From contig JASHRN010000017.1 in assembly GCA_030037335.1 (NCBI GenBank), positions 1-34,672 on the forward strand: a stretch of DNA of 34,672 nt, written 5' to 3'. Below are positions 24,222 to 32,286 of the stretch, one piece after another. Under the pieces are notes generated by a model. The model made no database searches and had not been told where the DNA came from. It was given only the letters and a program-made list of their open reading frames with translations. Origin of the DNA: Candidatus Acidiferrales bacterium. GTDB lineage: Bacteria > Acidobacteriota > Terriglobia > Acidiferrales > UBA7541. Position numbers and translations under genes: made by a program. The stretch's first letter is position 1; every line of letters begins with the position of its first letter.

Positions 24222-24763
24222 CCATCGCACTCATCTTTCTGATCCTTGCTGGGCTATTATTGGCGCTTTTCTGGTTGCTCCTCGGCAACCGCGCTCGGAA
24301 GGATTCCGTACAAGCGGCGCTGGAGATTCAACGATTGCTGCCAGTGCACTGCAACCATTTCCCGCAGGTCCAACACGTGCTTAAGACAGGCGATCAGATA
24401 TTCATCGAGCAACGACTGCCGAAAAACATAGCAAGAAAGTGGCGTAGTGAACGACGCGAGGTTGTTCAACTGTATATTCGAGGGCTTCGCCAGGATTTTC
24501 GTGGTCTCGAGCAGTTGGCACGATCACTGGCGGCGCTTTCGCCGAAGATTAACCGGAAGCAGGAGTGGGAGTGGGTGTGGTTGGGCGTTCAGTTTCGCCT
24601 GCTCTACGCGTTTACGCAGCTACAGTTCGCGGCGCATAACTTGCCTCTGGACGGTCTCACGCATCTGACAGAAATGCTCATGGGCCTGAGAATGATGCTG
24701 GAGATGACGATAAATGAAATGAGCGAACCTTTCCCGGAGACTCAAACAACGTTGGCAAGCTAA
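24218..24763 (+). CDS. Single-pass membrane-anchored helical protein, unknown function
   Basis: A 181-residue protein with one N-terminal membrane helix (IALIFLILAGLLLALFWLLL), then a cytosolic, charged, mostly helical domain (KNIARKWRSERREVV, LYIRGLRQDFRGLEQLARSL). ATG 24218 forms an ATGA overlap with the preceding stop; ATG 24212 is possible too. Translational coupling suggests it partners the multi-pass membrane protein. I recognise no domain. It is the last gene of this cluster before a 190-bp gap. Confidence 0.72.
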   Translation: MTIALIFLILAGLLLALFWLLLGNRARKDSVQAALEIQRLLPVHCNHFPQVQHVLKTGDQIFIEQRLPKNIARKWRSERREVVQLYIRGLRQDFRGLEQLARSLAALSPKINRKQEWEWVWLGVQFRLLYAFTQLQFAAHNLPLDGLTHLTEMLMGLRMMLEMTINEMSEPFPETQTTLAS

Positions 24764-24926
24764 TCCCTATCCACACCAATAGATTGTTCGGATAAGAGCA
24801 AGGACATTCCCGAAGACAGGCCCCTAAAGGGCGAATCCTGAGCTAGTTGGGACGGGGATTTTCATTAGAGTAACTCCTACGCGGCAGAAGATGAGAAGCG
24901 AGCCTCGCACGAACTGTTACCCCGGC

Positions 24927-24932
24927 TATAAT
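24927..24932 (+). promoter_or_regulatory. TATAAT -10 box before the HD-GYP gene
   Basis: A consensus TATAAT overlaps an upstream in-frame ATG at 24931. Transcription would begin near 24939, so that ATG cannot be the start; GTG 24955, with AGGAG at 24942-24946, fits. The -35 is not clear. Confidence 0.5.
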
Positions 24933-24954
24933 GCCGACATTAGGAGAAAACAGG

Positions 24955-26064
24955 GTGGCCGGGGCCAAAATACTCGTTTGCGATGATGAAGAGGCAATCC
25001 GAGAGGTCGTTTCCACGCTGCTGAGTGCGCAGGGCTACGAGTGTACGGTGGTTCCCGATGGCAGCCAAGCTATCCAAGAAATCAAACGCGATTCGCACGA
25101 CCTGGTGCTGAGCGATATCGTGATGCCGGAGATGGACGGGATGCGTTTGCTGCGACAGCTGCGAGCGCACGATAAGGACATACCGGTCATCATGGTAACG
25201 GCAATGCATGACATTTCCATTGCGCTCGAGGCTATTCGCGCCGGCGCCTACGACTACATCCTAAAGCCGTTTGAAAAGGATCAGCTTTACCACAGTGTTG
25301 GACGCGCCCTGGAGCATCGGCGCCTGGTTCTGGAAAACCGTTCTTACCAAAAGAACCTTGAGCATCTGGTGACCGAGAGAACACAGCAACTCTCCGTTAC
25401 TCTTCACAACCTCGAGCAATCCTACGATTACACACTTGAAGCTCTAGGCGGCGCGCTGGATGCCAAGGACGCCGAAACGGAAGGACATTGTCAGCGAGTA
25501 ACCGCAATTACCATCCTGCTGGCGCGAATCATGAAAGTCGACCAGGAATTCTTGCGGCAGATCGCGCGGGGAGCTTTCTTACACGACATCGGGAAAATGG
25601 GCATACCCGATAATGTACTTCGGAAACCCGGGCCGCTGACGGAAGACGAACGAGAGCTGATGCGGCGCCACTGCGACATTGGCTACACGGTGCTGAAAAA
25701 AATCCCCTTCCTGAAGGAAGCCGCAGAGATCGTTTTGGCCCACCAGGAATTTTATAACGGGACCGGCTATCCTCGAGGACTCAAAGCCGACGAAATTCCT
25801 CTTGGGGCGCGGATCTTCGCCGTGGCGGACACATTTGACGCTATGACTTCCGACCGACCGTACCGGAAAGCACTGCCGGTAAGCGCGGCACGGGACGAAA
25901 TACGGAAGTTTTCCGGGGTCCAATTCGATCCTCGCGTGGTGGAAGCGTTCCTTTCAAAGAGCGACTCTTTCTGGGCGGAGATTCGCAAGAACATCGGCGA
26001 TCCATTCCGCTACTTGCAATTTGAAGAGGCAGAAGCAGTGCCGGATAGCGTAAGCGCGGTCTGA
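24955..26064 (+). CDS. Response regulator with HD-GYP cyclic-di-GMP phosphodiesterase domain
   Basis: A 369-residue RpfG-like protein: a receiver domain controls an HD-GYP domain that hydrolyses cyclic di-GMP. Receiver features are the acidic pair in LVCDDEEA, the phospho-Asp in [13 protein letters not shown], the VTA Thr and the Lys of LKPF. A helical linker follows ([18 protein letters not shown]). The HD-GYP part has the GHCQRV His, [12 protein letters not shown] (HD), the LAHQEF His and NGTGYPRGL (GYP), then [14 protein letters not shown]. All core metal ligands appear present. Start is GTG 24955 with AGGAG. It stands alone, and no cognate kinase is adjacent; the damaged histidine kinase lies 21 kb away. 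Confidence 0.92.
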   Translation: MAGAKILVCDDEEAIREVVSTLLSAQGYECTVVPDGSQAIQEIKRDSHDLVLSDIVMPEMDGMRLLRQLRAHDKDIPVIMVTAMHDISIALEAIRAGAYDYILKPFEKDQLYHSVGRALEHRRLVLENRSYQKNLEHLVTERTQQLSVTLHNLEQSYDYTLEALGGALDAKDAETEGHCQRVTAITILLARIMKVDQEFLRQIARGAFLHDIGKMGIPDNVLRKPGPLTEDERELMRRHCDIGYTVLKKIPFLKEAAEIVLAHQEFYNGTGYPRGLKADEIPLGARIFAVADTFDAMTSDRPYRKALPVSAARDEIRKFSGVQFDPRVVEAFLSKSDSFWAEIRKNIGDPFRYLQFEEAEAVPDSVSAV

Positions 26065-26094
26065 TTCTCCCTTTCAGTACAAACCTGAAAATTC

Positions 26095-26103
26095 TGGTAT
26101 GAT
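26095..26103 (+). promoter_or_regulatory. Extended -10 promoter of the selenoprotein gene
   Basis: TGGTATGAT (26095-26103) matches an extended -10 element, 41 bases before ATG 26144. No good -35 is present, as is common with extended -10 promoters. It overlaps an in-frame ATG at 26099, which argues against that codon as the start. Confidence 0.45.
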
Positions 26104-26143
26104 TTTGGCGTCCTCGAAGAAATACGCAGGAAGGAGAGAAAAA

Positions 26144-26719
26144 ATGAGACGCGCAATTTCGCTGGTGTGCGCTGCAGTGCTGGCGCTTGCCTTTTTGCCG
26201 CTGGCAGCCAAGGCCCAGCAAGCCGCGATTGCCACCACGAACCTGAAGGTTGGAGACGTTGCCCCGGACTTCACGCTGCCCAGTGACCAGCAAACCTCCG
26301 TCTCGCTCAGCAGCTTCCGTGGCAAGAAGAATGTGATCCTAGCCTTCTACGTCTTAGCTTTTACAGGTGGTTGAAAAAAGGAACTTCAGGCCTATCAGGC
26401 TGATTTGGCCAAGATCGAAGCAAGCGATTCGGTGATTTTCGGAATCAGCATAGACAGCATGCCCGCCAACGCAGCGTTTGCGAAGCAGATCGGCGTAACC
26501 TTCCCGCTTTTGAGCGATATGAACCGCAAGGTGCTCACCGCCTACGGGATTCTTCAGAAGTACCCGGTCGGCGGCGACAATTACGAATTCGCGCGACGCA
26601 CTACCTTCGTGATCGATAAGAACGGGATCATCAAGCATATCGATTTCGATTCCACGGCAATCGATCCGACGAGCGCGGTAACGATCTGCACTGGCCTCAA
26701 CGGAAACCACGGAAAATAA
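26144..26719 (+). CDS. Exported peroxiredoxin with selenocysteine (UGA) at the active site
   Basis: A thioredoxin-fold AhpC/TSA-type peroxiredoxin that should reduce peroxides. ATG 26144 has AGGAAGGAG upstream. Residues 1-25 are a signal peptide ending AKAQ, so it acts outside the cytoplasm. The frame is open to TAA 26717-26719 (191 residues) except for UGA at codon 77 (26372-26374). Sequence on both sides is peroxiredoxin: [11 protein letters not shown] and [14 protein letters not shown] before, [17 protein letters not shown] and FGISIDS after. The UGA sits exactly where the family has the peroxidatic Cys (T-x-x-C), with Thr74 conserved and the Arg in RRTTFVID present. Read as selenocysteine the enzyme is complete; a SECIS-like hairpin follows (26384-26413). 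A Cys in TICTGLNG near the C terminus could resolve the selenenic form. sel genes are not in the window. Confidence 0.85.
26384..26413 (+). promoter_or_regulatory. Candidate bacterial SECIS element
   Basis: Directly downstream of UGA 26372-26374 the mRNA can fold as follows. CUU (26384-26386) pairs with AAG (26411-26413). GGCC (26389-26392) pairs with GGCC (26407-26410). A lone U (26393) faces UU (26405-26406). AUCA (26394-26397) pairs with UGAU (26401-26404), closed by a GGC loop (26398-26400). The loop G starts 24 bases after the UGA, within the usual bacterial range, and the bulged U below a short stem with a GG loop mimics the E. coli fdhF element. The fold was made by eye. Confidence 0.65.
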
Positions 26720-26731
26720 TTTCGAGCTCCT

Positions 26732-26775
26732 CACTTTCCCGCCGAACGATCGGTTTCGCGGGAAAGTGTTTTCTT
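26732..26775 (+). terminator. Rho-independent terminator of the selenoprotein gene
   Basis: CACTTTCCCGC (26732-26742) pairs perfectly with GCGGGAAAGTG (26758-26768), followed by TTTTCTT. It begins 13 bases after the TAA at 26717-26719. This places the end of the mRNA after the second stop and supports reading the region through the UGA as one gene. Confidence 0.85.
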
Positions 26776-26858
26776 CAATCATCGATCAAAATCGAAATGA
26801 GGCGAGCAGCGAAGCGCAGTTCCATGCGTGGACGCACCGAATGGTGCGAGTGGACTGA

Positions 26859-27173
26859 CTAGAGATTCAAAATGATTTCAGACACGGAGCTGGCGCGGTT
26901 CGCACGCTTTGATGGATGCACGACATCGTGCGCCAAATTGCGGCGGCGATAGAGCACCACAAAAATAGAGGCGAAAATCAGCATGGGAGGAATAGCCAGT
27001 ACCAGGATGCCATGCCGCAGAGCAGCAATCCCGCGAGGACTGGCGGCGGAAGCATCGTTGTAACAGAGCGCGCAGCCCTGCGCAAAGGCTGAATGCGCCG
27101 AAAGCAGTGCGACAGCAAAAGCCGCGCCTACTGCCGAAACAACCTTGCGAAGGTTGCGCATCTGAATCAGCAT
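26859..27173 (-). CDS. Small exported/membrane protein with CxxC, last gene of oxidase operon
   Basis: A 104-residue protein of unknown function. I start it at ATG 27173 (MLIQMRNLRK), with GGAG about 11 bases upstream; the longer frame to 27263 would overlap the cox4 gene. It has a signal peptide or first membrane helix (VVSAVGAAFAVALLSAHSAFAQ), then GCALCYND with a CxxC pair right after the cleavage site, then a membrane helix (ILVLAIPPMLIFASIFVVLYRRR) and a short polar tail. The CxxC could handle copper or thiols for oxidase assembly, inferred only from its position behind the cox genes. It converges with the selenoprotein gene. Confidence 0.65.
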   Translation of the reverse strand: MLIQMRNLRKVVSAVGAAFAVALLSAHSAFAQGCALCYNDASAASPRGIAALRHGILVLAIPPMLIFASIFVVLYRRRNLAHDVVHPSKRANRASSVSEIILNL

Positions 27174-27210
27174 TAACCTATTCTCCGCCTCTTCTGACTG
27201 CAAGACAACA

Positions 27211-27546
27211 TCAGGGATGAATGTTGTGCAATGCCACGATTCGCAAGCTATCCGGAAACACAAATATCAGGATCATGACCAGGCAGAAAACGAGAGAAGG
27301 AACGATGATCAGGAAAAGACCGATCTTCTCGAACCGCAAGTGCATGAAGTAAGCCACGATCAGAGCGGACTTAATCAGCGAAAGCCCAACGAGCAGAACA
27401 AGCATGACGTGCGGCTCGAGGCGCAGGTAAGCGAGGAAAACCTCGATGCCGGTCAGGACAAGAAGCCAAAACCAGACCCACATGAAGAGCTTCTTCGTAC
27501 CGGGTTGGTGCGTGGCGACAGCGGTCGCTTCATGTGCGCTCATCAA
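27211..27546 (-). CDS. Cytochrome c oxidase subunit IV family protein
   Basis: A 111-residue small oxidase subunit with three membrane helices (WVWFWLLVLTGIEVFLAYL, VMLVLLVGLSLIKSALIVAYFMHLRFE, LIIVPSLVFCLVMILIFVF). The KSALIVAYFMHLRFE stretch is typical of the COX4_pro/CyoD family. It lies 6 bp after the second subunit III gene and likely stabilises the complex. Confidence 0.88.
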   Translation of the reverse strand: MMSAHEATAVATHQPGTKKLFMWVWFWLLVLTGIEVFLAYLRLEPHVMLVLLVGLSLIKSALIVAYFMHLRFEKIGLFLIIVPSLVFCLVMILIFVFPDSLRIVALHNIHP

Positions 27547-27552
27547 TGTTCC

Positions 27553-28212
27553 TCAGGGTTTCACGGTCAGATTGACCGACATTAAATACACCATCGGGAA
27601 AATGAACATCCAAACCAAATCAACGAAGTGCCAGTAAAGTCCGCTGACTTCGACGTGATCGGCGTTGAATTTCCTGCGGCCAAATCCGATGGCAATGATC
27701 GAGAGATAGATCACGCCAATGGAAACGTGCAACATGTGCAGGCCAGTGAGACCGAAGAAAGTGCCGCCAAAAAGAGGATCGCCGGGCTGACCGTTCACGA
27801 CGTATTGATTCGACCAGGGCGTCACGCCTTCGGCGAAGAGGCGAAACCATTCCATTAAGTGAAGAACGACGAATGCGGCTCCGCCTATGGCGGTTAGGAT
27901 GATATACATCACGGCACGGCGAACATCGTCACGATGCGCCGCCGCAACCGCGAGAACCATGGTCAAGCTGCTGGAGAGCAGGATGACCGTCAAAAACGTG
28001 GCGTTAGCGATGGCTGGCCAGATCTCAAAAGGCCGCGGCCACGCCGGACTGGCCAGGCGGACGTAAGCGTAAGCAAGAATCGCCGTGGAGAACGTCAGCG
28101 AGTCGGAGAGAAGGAATAGCCACATTCCGAGTTTCTTGGTGTTTGTGGCAAATGGAGCTACGCCGCCGCCCCAGGCTGGCCCTGCAACAGCGTCGATATC
28201 GAGTTCAGCCAA
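27553..28212 (-). CDS. Cytochrome c oxidase subunit III (second copy)
   Basis: A 219-residue heme-copper oxidase subunit III with about five to six membrane helices. Family marks are KLGMWLFLLSDSLTFSTAI near the N terminus, the membrane Glu in VVLHLMEWFRLF, GLTGLHMLHVSIGVIYL and the C-terminal SGLYWHFVDLVWMFIFPMVYL. It has no metal sites, as expected. It starts 3 bp after the stop of the first subunit III gene, so the two are co-transcribed. Having two distinct subunit III genes in tandem is notable; they may assemble together as one split or duplicated subunit. Confidence 0.9.
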   Translation of the reverse strand: MAELDIDAVAGPAWGGGVAPFATNTKKLGMWLFLLSDSLTFSTAILAYAYVRLASPAWPRPFEIWPAIANATFLTVILLSSSLTMVLAVAAAHRDDVRRAVMYIILTAIGGAAFVVLHLMEWFRLFAEGVTPWSNQYVVNGQPGDPLFGGTFFGLTGLHMLHVSIGVIYLSIIAIGFGRRKFNADHVEVSGLYWHFVDLVWMFIFPMVYLMSVNLTVKP

Positions 28213-28215
28213 GCT

Positions 28216-28875
28216 TCACCGTCCTAACAATAGAAGTAGGAAAAGAAAAACCCACAATCCATCCAAAAAATGCCAGTAGTAACTGACGATTTCCGTGCCG
28301 GTCGCAAGGGTCATCTTACGCAAACGTCCCCAGCCCACGAAAAGAAGCGCCGCGATACCGCCGAGCAAGTGAAGGCCGTGGGCAGCGGTCAATACATAGA
28401 AAAAGCTATTGCTGGCATTTGAAGCCAAGTAGAAACCTGCCGCGACCATTTGGCGCCAAGCGACAAGCTGGCCAATAAGAAAGAGCAACCCAAGAAGCGT
28501 GGTTACCGCCCACCAATGACGAAATCCCTGACGATCTCCGCGCTTGAAGAGCCGCCGCGCGTGGATAAGCGTTCCGCTGCTGGCAAGGAGAATCGCCGTA
28601 TCCAGCCAGAGGATGCGCGGCATCGTGAACGGAAACCAATCGCCGCCGAGTCCCTTTCTGACAATAAATGCGCTCACGAGAGCCATGAAGAACATAAAGA
28701 TGGCGCCCATCGCGATGGTGATTCCGGTGACGTAGATGCGTTGAGGAAACGCGCCCGAGCTCCCGCTGCTGCGCGAATCGTCTCCACCGCCGCCTCCTGA
28801 ACCTGCGGGCGGTTTCGCGCCTCCATGTGCGCCTAAAATCTCAAGTTCATCGGTGACTGTTACGTGCGGCGGCAT
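28216..28875 (-). CDS. Cytochrome c oxidase subunit III (first copy)
   Basis: A 219-residue subunit III homologue. A polar Gly/Ser-rich N-terminal tail of about 45 residues (GSGGGGGDDSRSSGSSG) precedes five membrane helices. Typical segments are TAAHGLHLLGGIAALLF and SYYWHFLDGLWVFLFLLLLLG. It differs clearly from the second copy: it has the Gly/Ser tail and lacks the MEWFRLF Glu. ATG 28875 lies 12 bp after the subunit I stop. Confidence 0.86.
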   Translation of the reverse strand: MPPHVTVTDELEILGAHGGAKPPAGSGGGGGDDSRSSGSSGAFPQRIYVTGITIAMGAIFMFFMALVSAFIVRKGLGGDWFPFTMPRILWLDTAILLASSGTLIHARRLFKRGDRQGFRHWWAVTTLLGLLFLIGQLVAWRQMVAAGFYLASNASNSFFYVLTAAHGLHLLGGIAALLFVGWGRLRKMTLATGTEIVSYYWHFLDGLWVFLFLLLLLGR

Positions 28876-28887
28876 GTGAGTTCAGAT

Positions 28888-30642
28888 TTATCCGGCCTTC
28901 GCCACTTGCTCAGGGGCGAGGTGCTGAGGGATGTAGTCGTCCGCGGCGCCCGGAACGCTGTATTCATAGGGTCCGCGATAAATCACTGGATAATCGCCGG
29001 CGAAATTATCGTGCGGCACAGGAGTGCTGACGGCCCATTCGAGCGTGGTGGCGTGCCAGGGATTGCGCTCTGCCGGCTTGCCGTGACCCATGCTCCAAAA
29101 GAAGTTAAAATAGAAGATCAACTGCGCGCCCGCCGTCACGAAGGCGGAGATGGTGATGAAAAAGTGCACGGGATGCAGTGGAATCATGTAGTTAACGGAT
29201 TCAATGCTGGAGTAGCGCCGTGCATCGCCCGCATAACCAAGATAATGCATCGGCATGAAGATGCAGTAGACGCCGATGAAGGTAATCCAGAAATGCAGCT
29301 TGCCGAGGCCCTCGTTCATCATGCGGCCAAACATCTTGGGGAACCAGTAGTAGGTAGCCGCAAACATCGCAAAAATGGCGGCAACGCCCATAATCAAATG
29401 GAAGTGGCCGATGACGTAATAGGTCGCGTGGAGATAGAGGTCCAAAGCCGGCTGCGCAAGGAAAATGCCGGAAAGTCCACCGGTCACGAATAGCGAAACG
29501 AAGCCTATCGCGAACAGCATCGCCGTGGTGAAGTGGATCTTGCCCCCCCACAAAGTGCCGAGCCAGTTAAAGGTTTTAATGGCAGAGGGAACGCCAATCA
29601 CGAGGGTGATAATCGAAAATGCCAGCGCGGAGTAGGGATTCATGCCGCTGATGAACATGTGGTGTCCCCAAACGGCGAAGCTCAAAAAACCAATCGCAGT
29701 CAGCGAGTACACCATCGCTTTGTAGCCGAAGACTGGCTTTCGGGAAAACGTCGAAAGCACGTGAGAGATGATGCCCATCGCCGGCAGAATGGCGATGTAG
29801 ACTTCCGGGTGACCAAAGAACCAGAAGAGATGCTGCCATAGCAGAGGCGAACCGCCAGAGTGATGCAAAACCACGCCGCTAACGTCGAGATTTCCCGGAA
29901 TGAAGAAGCTGGTTTGCGCCAGGCGGTCCAGCAGCAAGAGAATGCAGGCGGCGAGGAGCACTCCGAAAGCGAGTAGAGCGAGGCATGCAGTGATAAACCA
30001 GCCCCATACAGTGAGGGGCATGCGCATGAGCGAAAGGCCCTTGGTGCGGAGGTCAATCGTTGTTCCCAGGAAATTGATAGCTGACATCAGCGAGCCGCCG
30101 CAGAAAAGCGCGATGCTAACCACCCACAACGTCTCGCCCAATCCTTGGCCCGGGCCGGCGATCTGTCCCACGGCGCTCAGCGGTGCATATGCTGTCCAGC
30201 CGCCGATAGCCGAGCCGCCGGGCACAAATGCCGAAGAGAGAAGCACGAGCAAGGCGAGCAAAGTGGTCCAAAAGGAGAGCATGTTGAGCGTGGGGAACGC
30301 CATGTCTGGCGCGCCGATTTGAATTGGCAGGAAGTAATTGCCGAAGCCGCTCTGCGGAACGGTGGTAAGCACGAAGAAAACCATCAACGTCCCGTGCATG
30401 GTGATGAGGCGCAGATAGTCTTCCGGCGACACAATGCCGTTGGCGAACCCCCAGATGTGCGCGTCCGGCCAGACGAGATGGGTCCGGAAGATAAGCGACA
30501 AGATCAGGCCGATGGTCACAGCCGACAGACCAAGAAGGATGTACTGAGTGCCTATAATTTTGTGATCAAAACTGAAAATGTAATGACGAATCCAGCCCTT
30601 TGGCGCTTCAGAATGATGAATCGGGCTTGCGTGCGCGCTCAT
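28888..30642 (-). CDS. ctaD: Cytochrome c oxidase subunit I (A-type heme-copper oxidase)
   Basis: Catalytic subunit that reduces oxygen to water and pumps protons. The product is 584 residues from ATG 30642, which has GGAGAGAGGGGG upstream; the frame extends 11 codons further. Heme and CuB ligands are all visible: the His of TMHGTLMVFF, the His-Glu-Tyr of FFGHPEVYIAILP, the His pair of WGHHMF and the His residues of YYVIGHFHLIMG. D-pathway residues GAPDMAFP and a following Asn, the Glu of GHPEVY and the K-pathway Lys of VPSAIKTFNW mark it as A1-type. About 12-13 membrane helices are present. It lies between subunit II and subunit III genes. Confidence 0.96.
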   Translation of the reverse strand: MSAHASPIHHSEAPKGWIRHYIFSFDHKIIGTQYILLGLSAVTIGLILSLIFRTHLVWPDAHIWGFANGIVSPEDYLRLITMHGTLMVFFVLTTVPQSGFGNYFLPIQIGAPDMAFPTLNMLSFWTTLLALLVLLSSAFVPGGSAIGGWTAYAPLSAVGQIAGPGQGLGETLWVVSIALFCGGSLMSAINFLGTTIDLRTKGLSLMRMPLTVWGWFITACLALLAFGVLLAACILLLLDRLAQTSFFIPGNLDVSGVVLHHSGGSPLLWQHLFWFFGHPEVYIAILPAMGIISHVLSTFSRKPVFGYKAMVYSLTAIGFLSFAVWGHHMFISGMNPYSALAFSIITLVIGVPSAIKTFNWLGTLWGGKIHFTTAMLFAIGFVSLFVTGGLSGIFLAQPALDLYLHATYYVIGHFHLIMGVAAIFAMFAATYYWFPKMFGRMMNEGLGKLHFWITFIGVYCIFMPMHYLGYAGDARRYSSIESVNYMIPLHPVHFFITISAFVTAGAQLIFYFNFFWSMGHGKPAERNPWHATTLEWAVSTPVPHDNFAGDYPVIYRGPYEYSVPGAADDYIPQHLAPEQVAKAG

Positions 30643-30703
30643 TGGCCCCCTCTCTCCTGCCGCAACCAAGCGCAAAATTGCCAGTCGATTTTCCTGTCAA
30701 TTC

Positions 30704-31543
30704 TCATTGTCCGCTCTCCAAGCTCGCCCACTGCTTCTTTTCCCACTGATCAAAATCCGCCTGGGACATGACGTGAAGCATCGCGTGCATGTGATAATGG
30801 CCAAGTCCGCAGAGTTGATTGCAAGTTATTTCGTAGTCGCCGGTTTTATCAATCTCAAAATGGATTGGAATCACCAGCCCTGGAACCGCATCCTGCTTGA
30901 TGCGCAACTCGCGGACGAAAAAGCTGTGGATCACGTCCTGCGAGCGCAGCATCAGCTCAATCGGTCGGTTCACGGGTAGATACAAATCTGGACTAACGGG
31001 GTTTAACTTGGCCTCCGGGTCATTGGGATCGAGTCCCAGCGGATTGCCCACCGACGCATCAATATCCTTCGTAACAATTCGGCCAAATTTTCCATCCGGT
31101 CCCGGATAGCGGAAGTTCCATTGGAATTGCACGCCCGTGACTTCGACCTCCAAGGCACCAGGAGCTGGACCGCCGAAGTGAACTTCGCCCCACGCGCGAG
31201 CGGCCATGATTCCGAGGCCGACAAAAATTACGAGGGTTATCGTGGTCCAAATAACCTCGAGCGCATGATTGCCGCGCACGAACTTTGCCTTTTGGCCATG
31301 ATCGCGATAGCGGAAGATCATCCATGCGAGAGCGACCTGTGCAAGGACGAAAACGATTCCCGTCAGGACAAACGTGATAAAGAACTGCTGATCAATCTGG
31401 TTGCCTACAGGAGTAATGGACGGCGGAAACCACCACGTCTTGGCAATATGAAAATAGAGTGTGGAACCTACCAGAAGCAAAAGGACGATTACGAAAAGTA
31501 CCGCTGGTGCCGCTGAGCCAGTGCTCGATTTTCGAGAGAGCAT
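30704..31543 (-). CDS. ctaC: Cytochrome c oxidase subunit II
   Basis: Electron-entry subunit with the CuA centre. ATG 31543 (MLSRKSSTGS) has GGAGGAA upstream; the open frame to 31645 adds 34 residues without a ribosome site. The 279-residue product has two membrane helices (VLFVIVLLLLVGSTLYF, FFITFVLTGIVFVLAQVAL) with an extra one near VIWTTITLVIFVGLGIM, then a cupredoxin domain. CuA ligands are the His of DVIHSFFV and CNQLCGLGHYHM. The usual Glu in CxExC is Gln here; only its backbone binds copper, so this is tolerable. No C-terminal heme c domain is present. It is the first gene of the operon. Confidence 0.94.
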   Translation of the reverse strand: MLSRKSSTGSAAPAVLFVIVLLLLVGSTLYFHIAKTWWFPPSITPVGNQIDQQFFITFVLTGIVFVLAQVALAWMIFRYRDHGQKAKFVRGNHALEVIWTTITLVIFVGLGIMAARAWGEVHFGGPAPGALEVEVTGVQFQWNFRYPGPDGKFGRIVTKDIDASVGNPLGLDPNDPEAKLNPVSPDLYLPVNRPIELMLRSQDVIHSFFVRELRIKQDAVPGLVIPIHFEIDKTGDYEITCNQLCGLGHYHMHAMLHVMSQADFDQWEKKQWASLESGQ

Positions 31544-31736
31544 TTCCTCCGCTCCGAGAATCCGTGGCGTCGAACGCCTAAACCTGACAACGAATCCTCT
31601 GCCGTGACAATAGAGTGATCGAAGACTGTCCATCATATACAGCACTTGCGGAGAATTTCAAGAACGAATCGGAGATTTTTTTGCAAGCATGATGCGCTAT
31701 CTGCGACTCGTTCGGAAGGGACTTTGTGAGAGTTCT

Positions 31737-31823
31737 TGGTGCGGTCGAGTGGATTCGAACCACCACGGTATTACTACCGTCAGCCCCTCAAGCTGATGCG
31801 TCTGCCAGTTCCGCCACGACCGC
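31737..31823 (-). tRNA. tRNA-Leu (anticodon GAG)
   Basis: The minus strand folds as a class II tRNA. Acceptor GCGGTCG (31823-31817) pairs with CGACCGC (31747-31741), followed by A and an encoded CCA (31739-31737). The anticodon loop reads TTGAGGG, giving GAG. A long variable arm (GACGGTAGTAATACCGT region) and the T-loop GGTTCGAATCC are present. It lies between secG and the cox operon, on the same strand as both. Confidence 0.95.
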
Positions 31824-31861
31824 ACCGGAACAACAAAAAGGATTCTAGCAGAAGTTGCCTC

Positions 31862-32269
31862 TTATTTGTGAGGCGCGGGAGTTGCAGGCGGAGCCTTCAC
31901 TGGAGCCGGCTTCGGCCTGGTAGGCGCCGTAGGCATGGTCTGTTCCAAAATAGAGGAGCCTTGGGCCATCGTGGGGGCGCGCTTCAAAGAGAGCGCGAGA
32001 GAACTCATCATAAAGACAATCGCGCACCACGTGGTCGCTTTTGTAAGGAAAGTTGCGGCGCCGCGTGGGCCAAAGGCAGTCTGGCTCCCCGCGCCCCCAA
32101 AAGCGCCAGCCAAGTCGGCCGCTGAACCGCTCTGGAGCATGATTACGAAAATCAGCAAGAGGCACACCAGAATGTGGAGCGTCAAAAGCACAAAATTAAA
32201 ATTCCAGCCGAACCACACAAGCAAAATGGCGGCAATAACGGCGATTGTCCACTTCACAACATTTGGCAT
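31862..32269 (-). CDS. secG: Preprotein translocase subunit SecG
   Basis: A 135-residue accessory subunit of the SecYEG channel. Two or three membrane helices are visible (WTIAVIAAILLVWFGW, LLTLHILVCLLLIFVIMLQ and WCAIVFMMSSLALSL). The family signature IMLQSGSAADLAGAFGGAGSQTAFG is clear; it is given here only in part beyond that name. An Ala/Pro-rich tail ends the protein. It follows tpiA by 17 bp on the same strand, a common pairing, and precedes tRNA-Leu. Confidence 0.93.
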   Translation of the reverse strand: MPNVVKWTIAVIAAILLVWFGWNFNFVLLTLHILVCLLLIFVIMLQSGSAADLAGAFGGAGSQTAFGPRGAATFLTKATTWCAIVFMMSSLALSLKRAPTMAQGSSILEQTMPTAPTRPKPAPVKAPPATPAPHK

Positions 32270-32286
32270 CTTTACTCCAAGCGATC

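Noticed and set aside
24931-24954. ATG 24931 as the HD-GYP gene start
   Set aside because: It overlaps a consensus TATAAT box, and GTG 24955 has a proper AGGAG ribosome site.
26405-26719. Separate gene starting within the second half of the peroxiredoxin
   Set aside because: No ribosome site precedes it, it lacks half the thioredoxin fold, and it is in frame with the upstream part through the single UGA.
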